This document shows, one piece after another, positions 8,497-15,330 of a stretch of DNA of 64,000 nucleotides. The translations under genes and the position numbers were made by a program. The stretch covers positions 2,909,501 to 2,973,500 of the forward strand of contig NZ_CP053482.1 of assembly GCF_016772315.1 (NCBI RefSeq). Direction: 5' to 3'. How positions within the stretch are numbered: the stretch's first letter is position 1; each line of letters begins with the position of its first letter. The DNA comes from Thiothrix subterranea (lineage in GTDB: Bacteria > Pseudomonadota > Gammaproteobacteria > Thiotrichales > Thiotrichaceae). Under the pieces are notes generated by a model. The model was given only the letters and a program-made list of their open reading frames with translations. It ran no database searches and was not told the DNA's origin.

Positions 8497-9264
8497 TTAG
8501 CCATTAGTGGCGACATTCGATAAACGCCACGGGTCGATGTCTAATGTGCCAACGGGTTGTTCGGTGGCTTTATCCCATACCCATAGCACGTCTTTCTCTT
8601 TGCCAACCAGTGGTAGATAAGCGTAATCGTTGGTGGTCTTACCGTGTTTAGCGATAAATACCTCCAGTTTTTGATTACTTTCTGGCGTACTGCTGAGTTG
8701 TTGTGCTGTTAAACCCTTTTGCATAACCTTGTTGGCAAATTTATCGAAAGGTTCATAATACTCTGGGCGTGCATCAATGTCAGGTTTGCCTTCTAATACT
8801 TCAAAAATGAGCCGCTCTTTTTCTGACGGATCAGTGGGCGGTTGGCTATATACCGTAATGGGCTTCCACCAGCCAGAGGCTTGTAAATCGGTGTGTTTGG
8901 CATCCAATGGGTTAACATCTGCGATATTGATTAAGGTGAAACGATCAACCGTGTAGGCGATATAAGCGGGATGACCTTGGTGAATGGTGTACATGCCGTA
9001 GCCTAGTGCGGCGATTTGTACTATACCAATAAAGGCTAAATCCATAGCTAGTTTTGGTTTTTTTGGTCTGTAAATGATGAATGTTAACAATGGGCCTAAA
9101 ATCAAATCGACGCTCACCAATATTAACAGAATTGATAATATTCCCGATATTTGTAGAAACGGCGATGGATACCAAATCAACAGTGCAAATCCTGCGAAAC
9201 AACTGACAACAATGGCGCTAATGAGTAAATGAAGCAGTGATGCTTTAAGTTTTGTAATCAACAT
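8497..9264 (-). CDS. TfpX/TfpZ family type IV pilin accessory protein
   Basis: Membrane accessory protein of the TfpX/TfpZ family; in Pseudomonas such proteins assist assembly of their neighbouring pilin and influence surface piliation. The 255 residues begin with three hydrophobic segments (about 10-30, 40-65, 75-95), with LVSVDLILGPLLTFIIY between them as expected for the family. A soluble periplasmic-type domain follows, with a W-rich tail (DVLWVWDKATEQPVGTLDID). An AGGAGG lies 7 bases upstream of the ATG. It is the last gene of the pilin block, 18 bases after the glycosyltransferase gene, so it is probably dedicated to one or both adjacent pilins. Confidence 0.88.
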   Translation of the reverse strand: MLITKLKASLLHLLISAIVVSCFAGFALLIWYPSPFLQISGILSILLILVSVDLILGPLLTFIIYRPKKPKLAMDLAFIGIVQIAALGYGMYTIHQGHPAYIAYTVDRFTLINIADVNPLDAKHTDLQASGWWKPITVYSQPPTDPSEKERLIFEVLEGKPDIDARPEYYEPFDKFANKVMQKGLTAQQLSSTPESNQKLEVFIAKHGKTTNDYAYLPLVGKEKDVLWVWDKATEQPVGTLDIDPWRLSNVATNG

Positions 9265-9282
9265 ACGATGCCTCCTATTATG

Positions 9283-10713
9283 TTATTCATCAAAAAAATT
9301 ATTACTTGAAGTTTTATTGTTATTTCTGATTTTCCCATCAACCCAAAATCTTGGTTCTAACCTATTAGATAAGCTATGATCATTTGATAGCTTTTGCCAT
9401 TGCATGATGGTTATCAGGGAAAGCGATAGCGGTATGATAATCAAGAAATAGGCTACTGTTTTTGGTATTTTTACCCAATCATTAGATTGGGACCATTGTC
9501 GCCACAATGAAAAGCCAATCCCCACAATAACTGCCATGTATAATAAACTGACTGGCATGACGATAATGCCATCTACTAAACTGGCTGACATCGCGGAACT
9601 TGTGGCTGCCGTAATGGGAAGTGCTAATGATTCACGGTGTTCGGGTGATTTTTTGATAGCATTCCGCCACTGAAAATTAGCACAAAAAAGTGACAGAAAA
9701 ATAACAGTTGCAAAAGGAATTCCCCATTCTGCGGCTAATTGCAAAGGGAAGTTGTGAGGGTGTGCAACTTTATCTAAAACGCCCTCCATTGCTGTCATCA
9801 TTGGACCAATTCCCATTAATGGATGATTTATAATTATTGTGAGTGTATCCTGCCAGATGACTATTCTACCACTAGAATTCATGAAATCACGATTGGTCGT
9901 ACTATCGAGTGCGGCGCTATTATCCAATCCAATTAACGCGGGCAATAAATATATCAATAAAAAATAGCCTAATAAGCCAATCAATCCAGTGAAGAGCACT
10001 CCCTTTGTATAACTAATCCAAAGTCTAGGTGTAAACCATGCTACGGCAATAATGCTAAATAGAATACCAAGAATAAATGCGCGTGTGCCGCTCATTAATA
10101 CTAATATCCAACTAGCAATAACGATGGAGAGTAGCAGTTTTCGGTATTTTTCTTTGGTGTCGATATAGGCGTAAGCTAATATGAATGGAAGTGTCCAGCT
10201 CAAGAATTGCGCATAAAATCGAATATTTGAAAACCCATCAATTACATTCCAAACATCTAATTTGTCTTGGCTGACAATAATAAAACTATAGTTAAGAAAG
10301 CTTCTTATAATATAAAGAGCTTGTGCTAAGGCAAATGTTAATGCCAAAAGTCTTATTGTGAGGTGATTATCATCATAATTAGTAGTCATGATCGTAATGG
10401 CTAATATCGTAAATAAAAAGAGCTCGATAACAGACCACTCAATAGATAAGGAATTTAATGTGATTATACCTCCCCATATAAACAAAAAACAAAACACAAT
10501 AGTTAATATCTTTGGTTGTTTCTTTATCTTGATGAGGTTGTAAATGCTGATGATGCTCAGTGCAAAGACCATGATCAAACGTTGTGAGTCATGATAGGAG
10601 CTTGACATTGAGAATGGCAGTAGACTGGCGCCAGTCAAAAATATCAGAAAAAGCCAATGTTGACTTTTAAGAGGGTGCGTTATTATGCTTGTATTTCTTA
10701 TTATTGTAAGCAT
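9283..10713 (-). CDS. PglL/TfpO-like pilin O-oligosaccharyltransferase (Wzy_C / O-antigen ligase family)
   Basis: Polytopic membrane protein of 476 residues with about 11-12 predicted hydrophobic segments. It has the periplasmic-loop motif HPHNFPLQLAAEWGIPFA, typical of the Wzy/WaaL/PglL superfamily. Members next to pilin genes (PglL, TfpO/PilO) move a lipid-linked glycan to a Ser/Thr of the pilin. Length is close to Pseudomonas TfpO (about 460). The position directly downstream of two pilin genes and upstream of a TfpZ-like gene argues for pilin glycosylation rather than O-antigen ligation. Both neighbouring pilins end in Ser, the residue used by TfpO in Pseudomonas strain 1244 (known from the family, not shown here). 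No strong ribosome-binding site is visible. Confidence 0.82.
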   Translation of the reverse strand: MLTIIRNTSIITHPLKSQHWLFLIFLTGASLLPFSMSSSYHDSQRLIMVFALSIISIYNLIKIKKQPKILTIVFCFLFIWGGIITLNSLSIEWSVIELFLFTILAITIMTTNYDDNHLTIRLLALTFALAQALYIIRSFLNYSFIIVSQDKLDVWNVIDGFSNIRFYAQFLSWTLPFILAYAYIDTKEKYRKLLLSIVIASWILVLMSGTRAFILGILFSIIAVAWFTPRLWISYTKGVLFTGLIGLLGYFLLIYLLPALIGLDNSAALDSTTNRDFMNSSGRIVIWQDTLTIIINHPLMGIGPMMTAMEGVLDKVAHPHNFPLQLAAEWGIPFATVIFLSLFCANFQWRNAIKKSPEHRESLALPITAATSSAMSASLVDGIIVMPVSLLYMAVIVGIGFSLWRQWSQSNDWVKIPKTVAYFLIIIPLSLSLITIMQWQKLSNDHSLSNRLEPRFWVDGKIRNNNKTSSNNFFDE

Positions 10714-10743
10714 GATACATCAAAGTTTATAGAATTAATATAA

Positions 10744-11205
10744 TTAAGAGCCAGAGCGACAAGATGATGGACGGTAAATTTGTTCTAATGTACCACCTGT
10801 ACACGTAAAATCAATGTTACCTACTATAGCAGAAAAATCAAAGACTAATGTGCTGCCATTTGCATAACTACTCATATTTTCAAATGTAATGACAATGTTA
10901 GCATGGTCTGCATCCTCTCTTGTGTAAATAGCATTGCTGATAAATTTGGAGGAAATCATACTATTTTCCGTAGCATCAATAATAGTAGCATTGTCATCTG
11001 GCATTGTGCCTTTCCCGAAATAGGATTCCCACATGGTAATCTTTGCACTGCCCGCAAATTGCATGGCCTCAGCAGTCTTGGCGCGGATGCTATAGGTTTG
11101 GTAAGCAGGCAAAGCAATTGCAGCAAGGATTCCAATGATGGTAACAATGATCATTAACTCAATAAGGGTGAAACCACGCTCTTTTTTATTGTTATTATTT
11201 TTCAT
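10744..11205 (-). CDS. Type IV pilin (second pilin, minor or alternative)
   Basis: Type IVa prepilin of 153 residues with a short 11-residue basic leader ending in Gly, then [20 protein letters not shown] with Glu at mature position 5. The C-terminal disulfide loop runs from CTGGTLEQ to SSC, and the final residues are RSGS. It is clearly related to the upstream pilin at 11282, including the YFGKGTMP and RPSSCRSGS-type ends, but is diverged, so this looks like a duplicated pilin. A hairpin terminator separates the two, so this gene is expected to be expressed less, by readthrough or from its own unrecognised promoter. The adjacent glycosyltransferase and accessory gene follow in the same direction. 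Confidence 0.95.
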   Translation of the reverse strand: MKNNNNKKERGFTLIELMIIVTIIGILAAIALPAYQTYSIRAKTAEAMQFAGSAKITMWESYFGKGTMPDDNATIIDATENSMISSKFISNAIYTREDADHANIVITFENMSSYANGSTLVFDFSAIVGNIDFTCTGGTLEQIYRPSSCRSGS

Positions 11206-11230
11206 GACTATTGCTTTGCTAATGTTAAAA

Positions 11231-11260
11231 GAAACAAACCCGTACTAGACGGGTTTGTTT
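11231..11260 (-). terminator. Hairpin terminator between the two pilin genes
   Basis: A perfect 12-bp inverted repeat (aaacaaacccgt / acgggtttgttt, 11232-11243 and 11249-11260) with a 5-base loop. On the minus-strand transcript it ends in GUUUCUUUUAA. It lies 21 bases after the first pilin gene. It probably limits readthrough into the second pilin and the modification genes, a common way of making the major pilin in excess. Confidence 0.8.
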
Positions 11261-11281
11261 TAAGCTTAAGCTATCAAGATA

Positions 11282-11749
11282 TTAGCTACCATTACGGCAT
11301 TGAGCTGGACGATATTTTTGATCCAAAGTGCCATTGACACAAGTCATATCTAACTTTTCAGCACTACCAACATAGTCAAATATTAGTGTGTCAGTGTTGG
11401 CTTGTGTTCCAACATTCTCAAGTGTGACAGTCCATAAGGATACATCGGCACTCGTCTTAGTATATGCCGCCGTACTGATATATTTTGATGCTTCCATTGA
11501 TGCTTTAGTTTTGACAACGATGTCATTAGTAGATTCAGGCATTGTACCGCGAGCATAGTAATCTTCTGCGAGTGTGGTTTTTGCTGCTGCTCCAAAGCCC
11601 ATGGTTTCAGAGACTTTTGCACGGATGGTGTAATCTTGATACGCAGGCAGTGCAATCGCAGCCAAAATGCCGATGATGGCAACGACGATCATCAATTCGA
11701 TTAAGGTGAAACCCGCTTGTGCGTTAGATTTCATTGTTCTCATACTCAT
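11282..11749 (-). CDS. pilA: Major type IV pilin PilA
   Basis: Type IVa major pilin candidate of 155 residues. A 13-residue leader ending in Gly precedes [20 protein letters not shown] (Glu at mature position 5). An alpha/beta body follows, with a disulfide loop from CVNGTLDQ to AQC and a terminal RNGS. The start at 11749 is preferred over the ATG at 11758 because AAGGA lies 8 bases upstream of it, while it would abut the other ATG. A sigma-54 promoter motif and tandem upstream repeats lie in front, fitting PilSR control. It is followed by a strong terminator. I call it the major pilin because it is promoter-proximal. Confidence 0.95.
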   Translation of the reverse strand: MSMRTMKSNAQAGFTLIELMIVVAIIGILAAIALPAYQDYTIRAKVSETMGFGAAAKTTLAEDYYARGTMPESTNDIVVKTKASMEASKYISTAAYTKTSADVSLWTVTLENVGTQANTDTLIFDYVGSAEKLDMTCVNGTLDQKYRPAQCRNGS

Positions 11750-11815
11750 TTGAATCATTCCTTATTGTTAGGATTAGTTAGGAGCTTGGTTAATGTCCTC
11801 AGACGTAAGGAGTAA

Positions 11816-11831
11816 TGCAGGAGACGTGCCA
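11816..11831 (-). promoter_or_regulatory. Sigma-54 promoter of pilA
   Basis: On the minus strand this reads TGGCACG-TCTC-CTGCA. This matches the sigma-54 consensus (TGGCACG N4 TTGCA) at all but one position, with the -24 GG and -12 GC at exact spacing. It lies 67 bases before the pilA start. PilR, a sigma-54 activator that controls pilA in related bacteria, is encoded at 13878. Confidence 0.8.
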
Positions 11832-11897
11832 ACTGCCATTTGGGTGTTAGCGGTTGGTTTTCTGGGATGATCGGTGGTTTTGCGGAGGGGGTTGTCA

Positions 11898-11930
11898 GAA
11901 TGTGACAGGCAGGTAGGAGGAATGTGACAG
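11898..11930 (-). promoter_or_regulatory. Tandem upstream activator site for pilA (candidate PilR sites)
   Basis: Two identical 11-mers, CTGTCACATTC on the minus strand, occupy 11920-11930 and 11898-11908. They are 22 bp apart (two helical turns) and start about 70 bp upstream of the -24 element. Direct repeats containing TGTC on the same helix face, upstream of a sigma-54 promoter, are what PilR sites look like in Pseudomonas. The assignment to PilR is inference. Confidence 0.55.
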
Positions 11931-11952
11931 AGGGGAGGTTTTGATGTATTAT
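11924..11952 (+). promoter_or_regulatory. Candidate sigma-70 promoter of brnTA
   Basis: GTGACA (11924-11929) and TATTAT (11947-11952) are separated by 17 bp and lie about 30 bases before the brnT start. A small inverted repeat, TACG-TTTT-CGTA (11958-11969), follows and could be bound by the BrnTA complex, which represses its own operon in the family. The -35 overlaps one of the pilA upstream repeats on the other strand. Confidence 0.4.
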
Positions 11953-11980
11953 GTAACTACGTTTTCGTAAGGGGATAGAG

Positions 11981-12271
11981 ATGGAGTTCCAGTTCACTTG
12001 GCGTAAAGATAAGGAAGAACGCAACTTGCGCAAGCACCATCTCAGTTTTGAGAAAGCTCAGCAGGCATTTTTTGACCCATTGCATGTTTCCATTCAAGAT
12101 AGGGTGGTGGATGGTGAAGAGCGGTGGCAGACATTGGGTATGGTGGATGGTCGAGCACTGCTGTTAGTTGCACACACATTATGGGAAGGTGATGTGATAC
12201 ACGTTCACATCATATCGGCACGAAAGGCTACCAAGCATGAAAGGAGATTTTATGAATACCAAAGCGGATAA
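11981..12271 (+). CDS. brnT: BrnT family ribonuclease toxin
   Basis: Type II toxin of the BrnT family, a RelE-fold ribonuclease that inhibits translation. The 96 residues begin MEFQFTWRKDKEERNLRKHH, the usual opening. They contain FEKAQQAFFDP, then GEERWQTLGMVDGRALLLVAHT and the C-terminal IISARKATKHERRFYE motif that carries the conserved RxAxxxER residues. All landmarks are present, so the toxin looks intact. A GGGG lies a few bases before the start. It overlaps the brnA reading frame by 20 bases, the normal toxin-first arrangement. Confidence 0.93.
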   Translation: MEFQFTWRKDKEERNLRKHHLSFEKAQQAFFDPLHVSIQDRVVDGEERWQTLGMVDGRALLLVAHTLWEGDVIHVHIISARKATKHERRFYEYQSG

Positions 12272-12506
12272 AGAATGGGAATATCTGGTAAATATGCCTG
12301 ATGAAGAAATTGACTTCAGCGATATTCCAGAAACCACCGAAGCCATGTGGAAAAATGCCGTGGTTGGCAAATTTTACCGTCCGATCAAGAAACAAGTCAC
12401 GGTGCGGATTGATGCAGACATTCTGGCATGGCTGCAATCCAGCGGCGCAGGCTACCAAACGCGGCTAAACCAAGTGCTCCGCCAGGCAATGCAGCAGGCA
12501 GCGTAG
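12252..12506 (+). CDS. brnA: BrnA family antitoxin
   Basis: Antitoxin partner of BrnT. The N-terminal half (EWEYLVNMPDEEIDFSDIPE) is the acidic toxin-binding part. The C-terminal half (VTVRIDADILAWLQSSGAGY...LNQVLRQAM) is a ribbon-helix-helix DNA-binding domain. An ATG at 12237 is in frame, but AAGGAG at 12241-12246 lies ideally before the ATG at 12252, giving 84 residues. The start falls inside the end of brnT, implying translational coupling. A fragment of a second BrnA-like gene follows at 12511. Confidence 0.93.
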   Translation: MNTKADKEWEYLVNMPDEEIDFSDIPETTEAMWKNAVVGKFYRPIKKQVTVRIDADILAWLQSSGAGYQTRLNQVLRQAMQQAA

Positions 12507-12510
12507 GCAG

Positions 12511-12588
12511 ATGAGCAAATAGCGATCCAAGGCGCTAGTCGCAATGCCAGATGAGGCAATTGAACAAATCAGCTCTACCAATGCATAA
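12511..12588 (+). pseudogene. Fragment of a second BrnA-like antitoxin gene
   Basis: The frame reads MSK-stop-RSKALVAMPDEAIEQISSTNA-stop. The MPDEAIE segment matches the MPDEEIDFSDIPE part of the intact BrnA just upstream. A stop codon at position 4 and a premature end leave no DNA-binding domain. It looks like a relic of another BrnTA locus rather than a functional gene. Confidence 0.5.
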
Positions 12589-12615
12589 TCGGCTTACAAA
12601 TTCACTATCCATTGC

Positions 12616-12626
12616 TATACTGTATA
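12616..12626. promoter_or_regulatory. Palindrome in the vapBC promoter region (candidate operator)
   Basis: TATAC-T-GTATA forms a perfect 5-bp inverted repeat 26 bases before the vapB start and also resembles a -10 region. VapBC operons are repressed by their own complex at short palindromes overlapping the promoter, so this is a plausible operator. No footprint-level support is possible from sequence alone. Confidence 0.4.
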
Positions 12627-12651
12627 ACGTTTACTTGATGGATGAGATATT

Positions 12652-12858
12652 ATGCAAACAGCAACCGTTTCCCCAAAATTTCAGGTGGTCATACCTCGTA
12701 TGATTCGCGAGCCGATGGGCATACAGCCGGGGCAGAAAATGCAGGTATTGCGTTATGGCAATCGCATTGAACTAATTCCATTTAAGGTGGCGCGGCAGTT
12801 ACGCGGCTTCCTACGTGGAATTAATACCAGTATTGAACGTGAGGGCGACCGCGTATGA
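12652..12858 (+). CDS. vapB: AbrB/MazE-type antitoxin (VapB)
   Basis: Antitoxin of 68 residues with a swapped-hairpin AbrB DNA-binding domain: TATVSPKFQVVIPRMIREPM followed by GIQPGQKMQVLRYGNRIELIP. The C-terminal tail (RGFLRGINTSIEREGDRV) is expected to wrap around the toxin. Its last codons overlap the ATG of the PIN toxin (ATGA overlap at 12855), the usual antitoxin-first coupling. Only a weak ribosome-binding site is visible. Confidence 0.9.
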   Translation: MQTATVSPKFQVVIPRMIREPMGIQPGQKMQVLRYGNRIELIPFKVARQLRGFLRGINTSIEREGDRV

Positions 12859-13232
12859 AAGTTGTCGATTCTTCTGGCTGGTTAGAATATCTTGCCGATA
12901 GCAACAACGCAGACGCTTTTGCGGCTGCTATCGAAAACACCGATGAATTAGTTGTACCCAGTATCAGTGTATTTGAGGTGTTTAAGCGAATTTTGCAGCA
13001 ACAAGGTGAAGATGCGGCTTTACAGGCAGTTGCCATCATGGTGCAGGGTAATGTTGTTGATCTAGATGTTTCATTGGCACTGTCTGCCGCAAAATTGTCG
13101 CATGAAAAGAAGCTGCCAATGGCTGATAGCATTATTTTGGCAACTGCCCGTGCAAATGGAGCGGAACTATTGACACAGGATAATGATTTTGAAGGTATCG
13201 ATGGTGTGCAGTATTTCAAAAAGTCAGTTTAA
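12855..13232 (+). CDS. vapC: PIN-domain ribonuclease toxin (VapC)
   Basis: Toxin of 125 residues with a PIN domain, a metal-dependent RNase that usually cuts tRNA or rRNA. The conserved acidic residues are visible: Asp5 in KVVDSSGW, Glu in ISVFEVFKRIL, Asp in LPMADSIILATA, and Asp in LLTQDNDFEGI. The domain is complete and ends normally with VQYFKKS. It is translationally coupled to the antitoxin. It converges with the Uma2 gene, only 8 bases away. Confidence 0.93.
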   Translation: MKVVDSSGWLEYLADSNNADAFAAAIENTDELVVPSISVFEVFKRILQQQGEDAALQAVAIMVQGNVVDLDVSLALSAAKLSHEKKLPMADSIILATARANGAELLTQDNDFEGIDGVQYFKKSV

Positions 13233-13240
13233 GCCACATT

Positions 13241-13819
13241 TTAGTCAAACCGCACATCATCATAAAAATCCGCCAAACAACACGTCAACCCAATGCTATT
13301 CAAGGTCAAGTTTGCCTCAGCACCGCTGCGCGTCATGAGCACCCATTCATCCTCATTCTGGCGGCGGAACAGTTCCACATAATACTTGCGGGGGTCAATC
13401 AGCAAATATTCCTGCAAACTCGCCAGTTTGCGGTAGCTGATGAATTTACTGCCCCGGTCTTTATCCTCGGTTGAAGGAGAAAGCACCTCGATAATCAGCT
13501 TGGGGTGATGTTTGGCATAATCCCGTTCCGCCAATTGATCGGAAGGCTCGCACGTTACCATCACATCAGGGTAGAAAAAGGTATCATCTGCCGCAATGCG
13601 TACCTTCATATCCGCAATATACGTGCTGCACCCAGAGCCGCGCAGGTGCATTTTGATTAATGCGTAAGCATTGCCGCTGACTTTAACATGCCGGTCAGAA
13701 GCTCCCGCCATCGCGTAAACTTCGCCGCGAACGTATTCTGATTTCTCAATGGCAAATTGCTCACCTTCCAAATATTCTTCAGGCGTGAGGTAATTGTCTT
13801 GCAGTAGTGCGTAACCCAT
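13241..13819 (-). CDS. Uma2 family endonuclease-like protein (DUF820)
   Basis: PD-(D/E)XK fold protein of the Uma2 family, common in cyanobacteria and filamentous gammaproteobacteria; function unknown. From the ATG at 13819 it has 192 residues. The family motifs are LTPEEYLEGEQ, KSEYVRGEVYAMAGAS, DMKVRI, FYPDVMVTC (catalytic Asp) and PKLIIEVLSPSTEDKDRG (ExL/ExK-type position). An AGGAG at the right distance supports 13819 over the longer frame to 13867. It sits between VapBC and pilR, part of the accessory insertions within the pil region. Confidence 0.88.
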   Translation of the reverse strand: MGYALLQDNYLTPEEYLEGEQFAIEKSEYVRGEVYAMAGASDRHVKVSGNAYALIKMHLRGSGCSTYIADMKVRIAADDTFFYPDVMVTCEPSDQLAERDYAKHHPKLIIEVLSPSTEDKDRGSKFISYRKLASLQEYLLIDPRKYYVELFRRQNEDEWVLMTRSGAEANLTLNSIGLTCCLADFYDDVRFD

Positions 13820-13877
13820 GTGCGAATCTCCTGTGCCGATGCCATTGATAATAGCGTATCTGAACACATAACGTCAC

Positions 13878-15311
13878 TTAGCCCTCATCCAACCCATACT
13901 TCTGAATCCGATAACGCAATTGCCGGAACGACATCCCCAACACTTCCGCCGCCTTAGTGCGATTCCAGCGCGTCTGCTCCAACGCCCGCAAAATCAAATC
14001 GCGCTCCGCCTCCTCATCCACCGGATTCCACGCCGGTAACGCCTCCGCATCCCCTCTACTTTTTTTCTCTTTTTCTTCAAGCCCCTCGCCCCTTGAGGGA
14101 GAGGGGTTGGGGAGAGGGGTAACGGCGCAAGCCGTCATGTTTGCTTCCACCGGCAACTGCAAATCATCCGGCTGAATCGTATTGTTATCACACAACGTAC
14201 TCGCCCGCTCCAGCACGTTTTCCAGCTCGCGCACATTCCCCGGAAACCCATACGCCCCCAACTCTTGCCGCGCCGCAGGCGACAACCGAATCGGTGGCAT
14301 CTGCCAACGTTCCGCAATTTTCTGCAAGAAAAAGTCCGCCAACAGCAAAATATCCTCCTGACGTTCGCGCAGCGGTGGCACTTTCAACTTGATCACATTC
14401 AGGCGGTAATACAAATCCTGCCGGAAATGCCCCGCCGCGACTTCGTGTTCTAAACTCTTGTGCGTTGCACTGAGAATCCGCACATCCACCGGAATTTCTT
14501 CCAAGCCCCCCACGGGTTTAACCGCGCCTTCCTGAATAGCCCGCAGTAATTTGACCTGCATGGTCAACGGCAAATCCGCGACTTCATCCAAAAACAACGT
14601 GCCTTTGTGCGCTGCTTGAAACAGCCCCTGCTTATCCGCCATTGCCCCGGTAAAGCTGCCTTTTTTGTGTCCGAAAAATTCGCTTTCCATCAGATTTTCA
14701 GGAATCGCCCCGCAGTTGACCGGCACAAACGGTGCTTTGACGCGCGAACCTTGCTGGTGAATCTGGTGCGCGACCAATTCCTTACCGCTGCCCGATTCGC
14801 CGTGGATGTACACTGGCGCTTGGCTACGTGCCAGTTTGTGGATGGTGGCTTTGAGTTGCTGCATCGCCGGAGAATTTCCCAAAATACTATTGCTGTGGGT
14901 GTCGCTGCCCGCTTCTTCGTCGCTGGGTTGACGCCCCTTTCCAGCGGAAAGCTTGAGCGCGGTTTGAATCAATTCGCGCAGTTTCGGCAAATCCACGGGT
15001 TTAGAGACGAAATCGTAAGCGCCCGCTTTAAGCGCCTCCACCGCCGTATCCATGCTGCCAAACGCCGTAATCACTGCGACCGGAATATGCGGGTGATTTT
15101 TTTGCAGGTAACGCACAATGTCGATGCCGCTACCATCGGGCAATTTCATATCGGTCAGGCACAAATGCGGGTGGTAATTTTCGATCTGGCTGAGGGCATT
15201 TTCCACATTGCCAGCGGTGATGGTATCCAGCCCCATGCGTAACAGGGTGATTTCCAACAGTTCACGAATGTCAGGTTCATCATCAATGATGAGTACGGTT
15301 TGTTCAGTCAT
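13878..15311 (-). CDS. pilR: Sigma-54-dependent response regulator PilR
   Basis: NtrC-type activator of pilA transcription. The 477 residues comprise a receiver domain (phospho-acceptor Asp54 in LTDMKLPDG, Lys104), an AAA+ domain with Walker A GESGSGKE (171-178) and a sigma-54-contact loop GSFTGA (218-223) in place of the usual GAFTGA, and a C-terminal Fis-type helix-turn-helix (TRWNRTKAAEVLGMSFRQLR). The linker before the Fis domain carries a foreign-looking Pro/Gly/Ser stretch ([12 protein letters not shown]) encoded by a dispersed palindromic repeat. It follows pilS by 19 bases. The target promoter at 11816 lies 2 kb away. Confidence 0.95.
   Translation of the reverse strand: MTEQTVLIIDDEPDIRELLEITLLRMGLDTITAGNVENALSQIENYHPHLCLTDMKLPDGSGIDIVRYLQKNHPHIPVAVITAFGSMDTAVEALKAGAYDFVSKPVDLPKLRELIQTALKLSAGKGRQPSDEEAGSDTHSNSILGNSPAMQQLKATIHKLARSQAPVYIHGESGSGKELVAHQIHQQGSRVKAPFVPVNCGAIPENLMESEFFGHKKGSFTGAMADKQGLFQAAHKGTLFLDEVADLPLTMQVKLLRAIQEGAVKPVGGLEEIPVDVRILSATHKSLEHEVAAGHFRQDLYYRLNVIKLKVPPLRERQEDILLLADFFLQKIAERWQMPPIRLSPAARQELGAYGFPGNVRELENVLERASTLCDNNTIQPDDLQLPVEANMTACAVTPLPNPSPSRGEGLEEKEKKSRGDAEALPAWNPVDEEAERDLILRALEQTRWNRTKAAEVLGMSFRQLRYRIQKYGLDEG
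14082..14119. repeat. In-frame dispersed repeat in pilR linker
   Basis: A 38-bp GC-rich element (cccctcgccccttgaggg followed by agaggggttggggagagggg). It differs at two positions from the element at 23293-23330 in the MidA-like gene and is the reverse complement of a close relative at 23213-23251. Here it is read in frame inside pilR without a stop. Confidence 0.8.
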
Positions 15312-15330
15312 TTATAATTATCTTATGGTT

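Noticed and set aside
11898-11930. Two TGTGACA-containing 11-mers as Crp sites
   Set aside because: They are direct repeats, not TGTGA/TCACA palindromes, and fit upstream sites of the sigma-54 pilA promoter better.
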